This document shows, piece after piece, positions 36,932-43,842 of a stretch of 64,000 nt of DNA. A model generated the notes under the pieces. The model was not told the DNA's origin. It did not search any database and saw nothing but the letters and a program-made list of their open reading frames with translations. How positions within the stretch are numbered: the stretch's first letter is position 1; every line of letters starts with the position of its first letter. Origin of the DNA: Bacteroidales bacterium (lineage in GTDB: Bacteria; Bacteroidota; Bacteroidia; Bacteroidales; ML635J-15); the NCBI GenBank assembly GCA_003249955.1, contig QKHS01000014.1, positions 62,001 through 126,000 on the forward strand. Direction: 5' to 3'. The translations under genes and the position numbers were made by a program.

Positions 36932-37732
36932 TTATAATTCATCCAAAGACTGGTTGTACTGATAGTACATTATTTTTTCCGGGTCATCAGCGGTTGAGAA
37001 CTCAAACTTTTCATAAACTACAGTTTTGTCTGTAAATGTAATTTCATAAATAAATATGTAATATTCGATTTCCCCGGAAGCGACTTTTTCGGCACTTATT
37101 TTTTTCTGTCTTTTTATTTTTCCGTAAAGCACAGCTTTTTCAGTCAATAGCTGTTTCCATTTTTCAAGGTCGGAATTCTCTAAAGCCGTTTTCGATATAA
37201 TGTTTTCGAGTCCGGTATAATCATTATTTTTATAAAAAGAATAGAATTTGTCAATAACCTTTTCCTGTTCAGGGAACGATTGAATTTCGTTGTTTATATC
37301 TTCGCTTGCTTCTGCTTCATCAGATAATACATAGTCATCCCTGTCGGTGTAGCAGTAGTAAAGGATTTTCATTTTTCCGTCTTCTTCACGAAGTCTCATA
37401 GTCTCATAAGTCGTTCCTTCCTCATTTTTAACCTCATACCGCAGTTCAACGACTTCACCATGTTTTGTACTTGTCATTTCGGTTAAAGTGTTTTTCCACG
37501 ATTCCGGTTTTCCCCAATACAGATTCCGGTCTTTAAAAATTTGTTTCCACTCTTTTTTTGATTGAACATCAAGAGCCAAATCCGACAAATAATTAACAGG
37601 GCCTTTAAAATCATCATCAGCCAGCATGGAATAAAAATCTTCAGCAACTTTTTTTGATTCGGAGTTTTTGACACAACTTGTGAATGTAAGCAATGCTATG
37701 CCTGTAACCGCTAAAATAATTAAGTTTTTCAT
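36932..37732 (-). CDS. Lipoprotein with two tandem copies of an NTF2-like/DUF4878-type domain
   Basis: A signal peptide and lipobox (Phe-Thr-Ser-Cys, Cys20) mark a lipoprotein of 266 residues. The mature part has two clearly related halves of about 110 residues. Each begins with a Lys-Val-(Ala/Ile)-(Glu/Asp)-(Asp/Lys)-Phe-Tyr-Ser helix, then a Trp-Lys-Gln helix, a Tyr-Gly-Lys turn, and strands ending in Lys-Ile-(Leu/Met)-Tyr-Tyr. This resembles small DUF4878/NTF2-like lipoproteins in which one copy is usual. No catalytic residues are evident, and the ligand and role are unknown. It is a single-gene unit, divergent from rluB, with a TAGTTTTG box upstream. Confidence 0.7.
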   Translation of the reverse strand: MKNLIILAVTGIALLTFTSCVKNSESKKVAEDFYSMLADDDFKGPVNYLSDLALDVQSKKEWKQIFKDRNLYWGKPESWKNTLTEMTSTKHGEVVELRYEVKNEEGTTYETMRLREEDGKMKILYYCYTDRDDYVLSDEAEASEDINNEIQSFPEQEKVIDKFYSFYKNNDYTGLENIISKTALENSDLEKWKQLLTEKAVLYGKIKRQKKISAEKVASGEIEYYIFIYEITFTDKTVVYEKFEFSTADDPEKIMYYQYNQSLDEL

Positions 37733-37765
37733 AATTGTTACTTTTTCAAAAGGTTTTGAATATTA

Positions 37766-37773
37766 CAAAACTA
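37766..37773 (-). promoter_or_regulatory. -7 promoter element TAGTTTTG
   Basis: The complement of 37766-37773 is TAGTTTTG, 33 nt upstream of the lipoprotein ATG at 37732. Confidence 0.5.
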
Positions 37774-37867
37774 GAACTTTTTTAAATACTATTTTAATGC
37801 ATAAATCAGAATCTCTGACTTTAATTATTTTCTGACAAAATACAAGTTTCTACATCACTCTTTTTCC

Positions 37868-37875
37868 TATCTTTG
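37868..37875 (+). promoter_or_regulatory. -7 promoter element TATCTTTG for rluB
   Basis: TATCTTTG matches TAnnTTTG exactly and lies 17 bp before the ATG at 37893. Confidence 0.6.
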
Positions 37876-37892
37876 CAGAAAATTACACAATC

Positions 37893-39005
37893 ATGCGTAC
37901 ATCAAACAACAACGATAAAAAATCATACGGAAAACCTGTCGGTGCAGATAAAAGAAGGCCTGCAGGAAATAACTCTGAAAAATCTTTTTCAAAAAAATCT
38001 CCTGCAAAATCAGGCGAGGGATTCGGGAAACCGGATAAAGACAAACACTTCGGGAAAAAACTTGATAAAGGTTCAAAATATTATGATGCTCCTGATTATA
38101 TCAAGAAGAAAAAAGCAGGAGAAAGAACTGATAAACCGGTTAAAAAGTCCAGAACTTTTAAAGAAGACAGAGATTTTAATGCTGACGAAATTCGTGGAAT
38201 TGAAACAAAATCGCTTAAGCTGAAAAAACTGAGCAAGTCAATAAAAACAAGCACAAAAACTGTTGGGGGTAAATCTTCAGGCAAACAGCAGGAAGGAATA
38301 AGATTGAATAAATATATTGCCAATGCCGGAGTATGTTCCAGGCGTGAGGCTGATACCTTTATTTCTACCGGTCTTGTAACTGTTAACGGAAAAATTGTAA
38401 CAGAACTGGGTGTTAGGGTTATGCCTGGCGATGAGGTTAAGTTTAACGATGAAAAAATAAACCCCGAAAAAAAAGTTTATATTCTTCTGAATAAACCAAA
38501 AGATTATGTAACAACTCTTGATGATCCGGAAGGAAGAAGAACTGTTATGGATCTAATTAAAAATGCTTGCCCTGAGAGAGTTTACCCGGTAGGGAGACTT
38601 GACAGAAATACCACCGGATTACTCTTGCTCACCAACGACGGCGAATTGACCAAGAAACTTACACATCCTTCGTACAATAAGAAAAAACTGTACCATGTAG
38701 AAGTTGATCAACCTATATCAAAGGAGCATATAGAAAGAATTGCAGAAGGAATTGAACTGGAAGACGGACCTATTGTTGTTGACTCGATAAGTTATGTTGA
38801 CAATCTTAAAACAGAAGTGGGAATAGAGTTGCATTCTGGAAGAAACCGTATTGTAAGAAGAATTATGGAACATTTCGGATATAATGTTAAACGTCTAGAC
38901 AGAGTTTATTTTGCAGGACTTACAAAACTTAATCTTCCCCGCGGGAGATGGAGATTCCTTACCGATCAGGAAATTATAAGGCTTAAAACCGGAATGTACG
39001 AATAG
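37893..39005 (+). CDS. rluB: rRNA large-subunit pseudouridine synthase (RsuA/RluB family) with long basic N-terminal extension
   Basis: Residues 135-185 form an S4 RNA-binding domain (Ile-Arg-Leu-Asn-Lys-Tyr-Ile-Ala-Asn-Ala-Gly-Val-Cys-Ser-Arg-Arg). The rest is an RsuA/RluB-type pseudouridine synthase with Gly-Arg-Leu-Asp237-Arg-Asn-Thr-Thr-Gly-Leu, where Asp237 is the catalytic residue. RluB isomerises a uridine in the 23S peptidyl-transferase region; RluE/RluF-type or RsuA activity cannot be excluded. The first 134 residues are rich in Lys, Ser, Gly and Asp, look disordered, and are absent from E. coli RluB. Similar tails occur in Bacteroidota orthologues. The gene stands alone. Confidence 0.9.
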   Translation: MRTSNNNDKKSYGKPVGADKRRPAGNNSEKSFSKKSPAKSGEGFGKPDKDKHFGKKLDKGSKYYDAPDYIKKKKAGERTDKPVKKSRTFKEDRDFNADEIRGIETKSLKLKKLSKSIKTSTKTVGGKSSGKQQEGIRLNKYIANAGVCSRREADTFISTGLVTVNGKIVTELGVRVMPGDEVKFNDEKINPEKKVYILLNKPKDYVTTLDDPEGRRTVMDLIKNACPERVYPVGRLDRNTTGLLLLTNDGELTKKLTHPSYNKKKLYHVEVDQPISKEHIERIAEGIELEDGPIVVDSISYVDNLKTEVGIELHSGRNRIVRRIMEHFGYNVKRLDRVYFAGLTKLNLPRGRWRFLTDQEIIRLKTGMYE

Positions 39006-39013
39006 CTGCAATG

Positions 39014-39056
39014 CCTTTCCGGAAACCTTATGGATTAGTCCGGGAAAGGTTTATTT
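39014..39056 (+). terminator. Likely rluB terminator
   Basis: CCTTTCC...GGA pairs with TCC...GGAAAGG (39014-39023 with 39039-39049, one bulged G), followed by TTTATTT. Confidence 0.6.
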
Positions 39057-39187
39057 AATCAAAGCAACAGGAATATTTCGATAGCTGATTGTTCTTAGCT
39101 AATTTTTAGTTTGTGCTGTCTATCAATAAAACAGACACAACCCAAGCAGGGTCTAATTTATTTTACATATGTCAGAATCAACCATAA

Positions 39188-39225
39188 AAAAAGGTCAACG
39201 TTTTTGTTATAACGTTAACCTTTTT
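39188..39225. terminator. Bidirectional terminator between rluB and the RRM protein gene
   Basis: A 15-bp stem with one mismatch (39188-39202 and 39211-39225) starts with A5 and ends with T5, so it can stop transcription from both sides. Confidence 0.75.
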
Positions 39226-39322
39226 ATAAAATCATAATAGTGCCTGACAGTATCAGGCACCATATAATAAGTTAAAACAAATTCTGAGTTAATTAAGAAT
39301 AAGTCAGAAGGGAAAAGAAATA

Positions 39323-39685
39323 TTAGTAATCTCTTCTGCTGTTGTAGTCTTTTTTGCCATAGCTGCTTCCGCCGCCATTGCTTCTTCTCTGGCCACCTGA
39401 GTTGCCGCCGAAGCCTCTGCCTCCGCCACCCGGTTTTCTCTCAGTTCTTTCCTGAGCTTCGTTAACTACGATTGTGCGACCTTCGAGTTCAGCACCGTTT
39501 AATTCTTCAATTGCTTTTTTAGCAGCTTCTTCATCCGACATTTCAACAAAACCGAAACCTTTGCTTCTGCCTGTCATTTTGTCTGTAATAATTCGTGCTG
39601 AACTAACTTCTCCGTACTCTTCGAAGAATCCTTGTAAATCGCTATCCTTTACTGAGTAAGGCAAGCTTCCGATAAAAATGTTCAT
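39323..39685 (-). CDS. Glycine-rich RNA-binding protein with one RRM domain
   Basis: Residues 1-80 form an RNA recognition motif with RNP2 Ile-Phe-Ile-Gly-Ser-Leu and RNP1 Lys-Gly-Phe-Gly-Phe-Val-Glu-Met. The last 40 residues are Gly/Arg/Ser/Tyr-rich. At 120 residues it is typical of bacterial (cyanobacterial and Bacteroidota) Rbp proteins, which bind single-stranded RNA and are often cold- or stress-induced. It is a single-gene unit with its own promoter box and a shared terminator downstream. The low-complexity tail could favour RNA condensation; that is inference. Confidence 0.92.
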   Translation of the reverse strand: MNIFIGSLPYSVKDSDLQGFFEEYGEVSSARIITDKMTGRSKGFGFVEMSDEEAAKKAIEELNGAELEGRTIVVNEAQERTERKPGGGGRGFGGNSGGQRRSNGGGSSYGKKDYNSRRDY

Positions 39686-39712
39686 TCTAAAATTTAGTTA
39701 ATAATTACATTG

Positions 39713-39720
39713 CAAATGTA
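39713..39720 (-). promoter_or_regulatory. -7 promoter element TACATTTG
   Basis: The complement of 39713-39720 is TACATTTG, 27 nt upstream of the RRM protein ATG at 39685. Confidence 0.55.
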
Positions 39721-39854
39721 AGTTATTTTTTAATCTAAATATGTTTAGCGAAAAATATTGATAATTTTTATGTTACATTTCGCTATGTTGTTTATATATA
39801 AATACTAAATGCGTTTATGGGATGCTTAAACTTTTTTTGATGTGGTTACAAAAG

Positions 39855-40193
39855 CTAATAAATACTCATCGGGTCCCAAAAATGAGCTTTAAAATTAACT
39901 ATTTTATCTTCAATGACCTCAATTCCTTCGGCTTTCAATAATTCCTGCATAGTATCCCTGCCTCCGAAATGGACTTTTCCGGTAAGCATTCCGTTACGGT
40001 TTACTACCCGGTGTGCAGGGACATATGGTTTTATCGTGTGAGATCCGTTCATAGCCCAACCAACCATTCTGGATGCCTGAGGGGAACCTATACAACGGGC
40101 TATTGCTCCGTAAGATGTAACTTTCCCGTATGGAATTTGCCTTACGACATCGTAAACTTTTTCAAAAAAACTTTCGTCTTTACTATTCTTCAT
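39855..40193 (-). CDS. Alkyltransferase-like (ATL) protein, MGMT family without the active cysteine
   Basis: The 112-residue protein matches the C-terminal DNA-binding domain of O6-alkylguanine-DNA alkyltransferase: Gln-Ile-Pro-Tyr-Gly-Lys-Val-Thr-Ser-Tyr-Gly, Arg-Met-Val-Gly-Trp-Ala-Met, then Val-Pro-Ala60-His-Arg-Val-Val. The alkyl-accepting Cys of Pro-Cys-His-Arg is Ala here, so it cannot transfer alkyl groups. Such ATL proteins bind O6-alkylguanine and hand it to nucleotide excision repair. The ATG at 40193 is used; a TTG at 40199 adds two residues. It overlaps trmB by 11 bp and is last in a five-gene operon. Confidence 0.88.
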   Translation of the reverse strand: MKNSKDESFFEKVYDVVRQIPYGKVTSYGAIARCIGSPQASRMVGWAMNGSHTIKPYVPAHRVVNRNGMLTGKVHFGGRDTMQELLKAEGIEVIEDKIVNFKAHFWDPMSIY

Positions 40194-40899
40194 CTTCAAC
40201 GGGAGGCTCTGTAATTGTTACATTCTGTGGTAAAACAAATCTCAGATACTTAATAGTCTTTTTCTCTTTATTCCACATTTTTTCATAATGAGTTTTAATA
40301 GCAAGAACATCAGTAAAATATACAGACTCATATAAATTGTCAGTATCGGACAATACGGTAAGATTGTTAAGTTCAATTACAGACTTTGTGTATCTGTATA
40401 GTGTATCGTCGTCAGTTTTAAGATTTACTATACCGTCGTTGATTAAGAACTTTTGGTAACGGCTTAAAAATGCAGACGATGTAAGTCTTTTTCTTATTCT
40501 TTTACGTGGTCCCAGTTGAGGATCAGGAAATGTTATCCATATTTCGGATATTTCGTTTGCAGCAAAGCAATATGGAGTAAATTCCACAAAAGTTCTTACA
40601 AACCCGATATTACCGAGTTCTGAATCAAGAGCATCGCTGGCTCCTGTCCACATGCGGTTCCCTTTAATATCGATTCCTATATAATTGTTTTCGGGATATT
40701 TTTTTGCAAGTTCAACCGAATACTCTCCTTTGCCGCATCCTAATTCAACAACAATAGGATTGTTATTTTTAAAATATTCCTTGTTCCAGTTTGCTTTTAG
40801 TCTGAAATCTTTAGGATCGGAGTACATGAATACCGGTTCAAAAAGATTTTCAAAAGTCTTGATCTGAGCAAACTTGAGTAATTTTTTTTTCTTCGACAT
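40183..40899 (-). CDS. trmB: tRNA (guanine-N7-)-methyltransferase
   Basis: This SAM-dependent enzyme methylates G46 of tRNA at N7. The SAM site is Val-Val-Glu-Leu-Gly-Cys-Gly-Lys-Gly-Glu-Tyr at about residues 51-61, with Gly-Ile-Asp-Ile-Lys further on. The TrmB signature Phe-Pro-Asp-Pro is followed by Gln-Leu-Gly-Pro-Arg-Lys-Arg-Ile-Arg-Lys-Arg-Leu, where many orthologues have Trp-x-Lys-Lys-Arg-His. The length (238) is normal. It lies 7 bp after gldH and overlaps the ATL gene, in the operon that starts with holB. Confidence 0.93.
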   Translation of the reverse strand: MSKKKKLLKFAQIKTFENLFEPVFMYSDPKDFRLKANWNKEYFKNNNPIVVELGCGKGEYSVELAKKYPENNYIGIDIKGNRMWTGASDALDSELGNIGFVRTFVEFTPYCFAANEISEIWITFPDPQLGPRKRIRKRLTSSAFLSRYQKFLINDGIVNLKTDDDTLYRYTKSVIELNNLTVLSDTDNLYESVYFTDVLAIKTHYEKMWNKEKKTIKYLRFVLPQNVTITEPPVEDEE

Positions 40900-40906
40900 T
40901 TCAATA

Positions 40907-41383
40907 TTATTTTGCTTCTGCTTTTTCCACCCTTAATCCCATATCCATAATTCCTGGCAGAGCATCTACTCTCATTCCCTGCTGATATTCAACAATATAT
41001 TTACCTTTAACAGGGAACCTGATACTTAATTTCCATGGGATCTGTATGTCCCATATATCTCCGAGACCGTCTCCGAGCCATTTGCCCGAATTATCGGCCA
41101 AAACACATTCTACTGTGTCAACATTTGTATGGCCATTTGGAGCAGATGATTTTACAAACAGCCAAAGATTATTGTAAGGGTAAACTGTTGCATGGCGAAC
41201 ATTAATATAAACATTATGTAATGTCGCTGTGTCTTCGACTTCGAATTCAAACTTTACAATATTTTTATTTTGCCACAGATTATCTTCTATCTCCACATAT
41301 TCCTCATAAACTTTATTTCTGTCGCAGGATACCAATACGATTGCAATTGCAATAATTGCAAAAATCAGATTATTCTTTTTCAT
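40907..41383 (-). CDS. gldH: Gliding motility / T9SS lipoprotein GldH
   Basis: The 158-residue protein has a signal peptide and lipobox (Leu-Val-Ser-Cys, Cys20). It also has the GldH pattern: Asn-Leu-Trp, Trp-Leu-Gly-Asp-Gly-Leu-Gly-Asp-Ile-Trp-Asp, Phe-Pro-Val-Lys-Gly-Lys-Tyr, Glu-Gln/Gln-Gln-Gly-Met-Arg, Leu-Pro-Gly-Ile-Met-Asp-Met-Gly-Leu-Arg. GldH is a periplasmic-facing lipoprotein needed for gliding in Flavobacterium and linked to T9SS function; it also occurs in non-gliding Bacteroidota. The ATG at 41383 fits the signal peptide; the upstream start at 41455 would overlap ricT further and add 24 polar residues. It overlaps ricT by 14 bp. Its presence agrees with the T9SS cargo genes in this window. 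Confidence 0.85.
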   Translation of the reverse strand: MKKNNLIFAIIAIAIVLVSCDRNKVYEEYVEIEDNLWQNKNIVKFEFEVEDTATLHNVYINVRHATVYPYNNLWLFVKSSAPNGHTNVDTVECVLADNSGKWLGDGLGDIWDIQIPWKLSIRFPVKGKYIVEYQQGMRVDALPGIMDMGLRVEKAEAK

Positions 41384-42527
41384 TGCTTTGGTTTCTGTTT
41401 TTATTTCTGTGTTTCTTTCTTTTTTTGTTCTTTGACGGGGAAGAGGCCGTGTCAAATCTGGTAAGACTGTCTGAATTTAGTTCTTCTTTAAATGAGATAT
41501 TTGCACGACCACCGGTTTTTTCGCTCTCAAAAACATTATCAGGAAATATGCCTTTTTTGTTCAGGTCCATTATCTCTTTTACTTTGTCAACATGCAGGGC
41601 TCTTATAACCGGGATGTCATTAATCCTTATCTCGTAATACATAAGGCCTTTGAAAATGTCATTTTTAATATGATAAGCATCTCCCTGTTTTGTCTTAAGC
41701 GTAACAATGTTTTCCGGGAACATTCTTCTGGCATCGAGATAAATGCTTAATTCATAGTTGAGACAACATTTAAGCTTACTGCATTGCCCGGCAAGTTTTT
41801 GAGGGTTAAGAGACAGCTCCTGAAGACGGGCCGAGTTTGTTGAAACAGAGACAAAGTCTGCCATCCAGGTTGTACAACATAATTCCCTCCCGCATGGACC
41901 AATCCCTCCGATTCTTCCGGCTTCCTGTCTTGCACCTATTTGCTTCATCTCGATACGGATGCGGAATTCTTCGGCCATTTTTTTGATCAGCTCACGAAAA
42001 TCAACTCTTTCTTCAGCAATATAATAGAAAATAGCCTTGGTTTTATCTCCCTGAAATTCCACATCTCCGATTTTCATCGTTAGCTTGAGCATTCTGGCTA
42101 TTTCACGTGTTCTAAGCATTACCGGGACTTCCATAGAGATAGCCTCCTGCCATTTTTGCAAATCAGTAGGGCGGGCTTTTCGGTACACTTTCTTTACTTC
42201 TGCATCTTTACCGGTTTTGTACCTTTGCATTTGATACATAGCTATTCTTCCGGTTGCCGAAATTATTCCGATATCGTGTCCCGGTGAAGATTCAACGGCA
42301 ACAACATCTCCAACCTGCAATTGCAAATCAGATGCATTTTCATATATTCCTTTTCTGGTATTTTTAAACCGGACTTCAACGTATTTCTTCTGGCCGAGAG
42401 GATCATTAATATCTCCAAGCCAATCATAAACATTAAGCTTATTACAACACTGATGTATATTTATGTTACTGCTGTTTTCATCAACACAGGACGGAACGCA
42501 ACCTCTTTCAAACTCTCTGTCTGTCAT
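41370..42527 (-). CDS. ricT: PSP1-domain protein RicT (YaaT)
   Basis: The 385-residue protein has the PSP1 domain (about 90-290), with Gly-Gly-Ile-Gly-Pro-Cys-Gly-Arg-Glu-Leu-Cys-Cys and later Cys-Ser-Lys-Leu-Lys-Cys-Cys-Leu-Asn-Tyr-Glu. In Bacillus RicT belongs to the RicAFT complex, which carries Fe-S clusters and helps RNase Y mRNA processing. An N-terminal Cys group (Cys-Val-Pro-Ser-Cys, Cys-Cys) could add ligands. The last 30 residues are basic. It starts 8 bp after holB, the same neighbour as in Bacillus (holB-yaaT), so this linkage is ancient. Confidence 0.9.
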   Translation of the reverse strand: MTDREFERGCVPSCVDENSSNINIHQCCNKLNVYDWLGDINDPLGQKKYVEVRFKNTRKGIYENASDLQLQVGDVVAVESSPGHDIGIISATGRIAMYQMQRYKTGKDAEVKKVYRKARPTDLQKWQEAISMEVPVMLRTREIARMLKLTMKIGDVEFQGDKTKAIFYYIAEERVDFRELIKKMAEEFRIRIEMKQIGARQEAGRIGGIGPCGRELCCTTWMADFVSVSTNSARLQELSLNPQKLAGQCSKLKCCLNYELSIYLDARRMFPENIVTLKTKQGDAYHIKNDIFKGLMYYEIRINDIPVIRALHVDKVKEIMDLNKKGIFPDNVFESEKTGGRANISFKEELNSDSLTRFDTASSPSKNKKRKKHRNKNRNQSNEKE

Positions 42528-42535
42528 CTCTTTAA

Positions 42536-43657
42536 TTATTTCCTGATAACTTTCATTATTTTAAATGCAGAATCGGTAAAAATGATTTTTGAATTCCCGT
42601 TTCTCTCAATATGATAATAAGCCTGATTAAATATTTCAGCCAGATCATCAACGTTTGAAGCATTTACAAATCTTGCAAAATTGGAAGCAAACTCCTCTTC
42701 TGCCTTTGTCATATAAGTTATCTTTGTCTGTTTGTAATTATAAACAAAATTCTCTCTGATAAGAACAGAACAATAATTTAAAAAATTCTTCTGTTTCTCT
42801 CTGCCCGTTTTGGACATTTGATCTGCCCATTTTAAAGCTTCGTTAATTTTGCGGGAATATCCAAGTCTCATCAGGCTAACAAACTGAGCAAGATTAAACT
42901 TGTTTTCTTCACTCGCAGATATTTGTTCTTTGGCCTCAAGCATACTTCCGTTGCTGATATTGACAATGTCAATTGCTCTTTGTTCATCAATTCCGTATTT
43001 ATCAATAAGAGCATGCTTAAGGATATCTTCTTCTATTCCCAATATTTTTACCGGTTGGGTTCGTGACTTAATCGTCGGTAAAACATCTTCCCGGTTGTCG
43101 CTTACCAGTATAAAAACAGTATTCTGGGGCGGTTCTTCAAGAATTTTAAGCAATTTGTTGGCACACGAATTATTCATTTTTTCGGGCAGCCATATTATCA
43201 TAACCTTATAGTCCGATTCAAATGTCTTAAGATTAAGTTTCTTTATTATTTCTGCCGATTCGTCCGAGTAAATGCTTCCCTGCTTATTTTCACTTTCCAG
43301 TTTTACCATCCATTCGTTGTACGAAAAATACGGATCTTCCAGAACCATCTCACGCCATTGTGAAATATACGTATCGCTTACAGATTTTTTACCGCTTGTT
43401 GTAATTACCGGGAATACAAAATGAAGATCGGGGTGGATAAGCTTTTCATATTTTTTACAGGATGGGCACTCTCCGCAACTATCGGTTTCTTTTTTGTTTT
43501 CGCAGGATAAGAACTGAGCAAAAGCAAGTGCAAGTGCAAGCTTTCCTGTGCCGGGAATGCCATAAAACAAATAAGAATGGCTAAGACGGTTATTATAATA
43601 ACTCTGTCTCAGTTTTTCTTTTATTTCAATTTGTCCTGTAACTTTTTCAAATTTCAT
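42536..43657 (-). CDS. holB: DNA polymerase III delta' subunit
   Basis: The 373-residue clamp-loader subunit has the AAA+ core with Tyr-Gly-Ile-Pro-Gly-Thr-Gly-Lys at about residues 33-40 (a Walker A-like loop). It also has a zinc-binding Cys group (Cys-Glu-Asn...Cys-Gly-Glu-Cys-Pro-Ser-Cys) and Leu-Lys-Ile-Leu-Glu-Glu-Pro-Pro before sensor 1. The C-terminal region matches delta' collar helices. It loads the sliding clamp at the replication fork. The intact Walker A Lys is unlike E. coli delta' but common elsewhere. First gene of holB-ricT-gldH-trmB-ATL, with a TAAATTTG box upstream. Confidence 0.92.
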   Translation of the reverse strand: MKFEKVTGQIEIKEKLRQSYYNNRLSHSYLFYGIPGTGKLALALAFAQFLSCENKKETDSCGECPSCKKYEKLIHPDLHFVFPVITTSGKKSVSDTYISQWREMVLEDPYFSYNEWMVKLESENKQGSIYSDESAEIIKKLNLKTFESDYKVMIIWLPEKMNNSCANKLLKILEEPPQNTVFILVSDNREDVLPTIKSRTQPVKILGIEEDILKHALIDKYGIDEQRAIDIVNISNGSMLEAKEQISASEENKFNLAQFVSLMRLGYSRKINEALKWADQMSKTGREKQKNFLNYCSVLIRENFVYNYKQTKITYMTKAEEEFASNFARFVNASNVDDLAEIFNQAYYHIERNGNSKIIFTDSAFKIMKVIRK

Positions 43658-43677
43658 AACGCAAATTTCCCCCGTTG

Positions 43678-43685
43678 CAAATTTA
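43678..43685 (-). promoter_or_regulatory. -7 promoter element TAAATTTG for the holB operon
   Basis: The complement of 43678-43685 is TAAATTTG, 20 nt upstream of the holB ATG. No -33 TTG at good spacing. Confidence 0.5.
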
Positions 43686-43789
43686 GTAAAACTCCCCGTA
43701 TTTTATAAGTATTTTTTTATTAACGAAATAAATGGCTATTTTGTGATAAAAAACATTTATCAATTTCTTAGCTTATTGCATATAAATGC

Positions 43790-43797
43790 TATGTTTG
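43790..43797 (+). promoter_or_regulatory. -7 promoter element TATGTTTG for the fused pgk gene
   Basis: TATGTTTG lies 45 bp before the ATG at 43843. A TTG at 43776-43778 is only 11 bp upstream, too close for the consensus. Confidence 0.5.
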
Positions 43798-43842
43798 TTT
43801 AATAAATTATGAATTGATTAAAAATAAAATAAATAACTGGAT

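Larger units (their letters stand above)
39006..39322. other. Intergenic region between convergent genes, three hairpins and no gene
   Basis: This 317-bp gap separates rluB (plus) and the RRM protein gene (minus). It holds three inverted repeats: 39014-39049, 39188-39225 and 39240-39260. No ORF with coding character was seen. The hairpins are listed separately where they look like terminators. The third, a perfect 8-bp stem with a 5-nt loop, has no T-run on either strand. Confidence 0.6.

Noticed and set aside
37873-38223. Plus-strand ORF of 116 residues overlapping the start of rluB
   Set aside because: It is the wrong frame of the Lys-rich rluB extension and starts in the promoter box.
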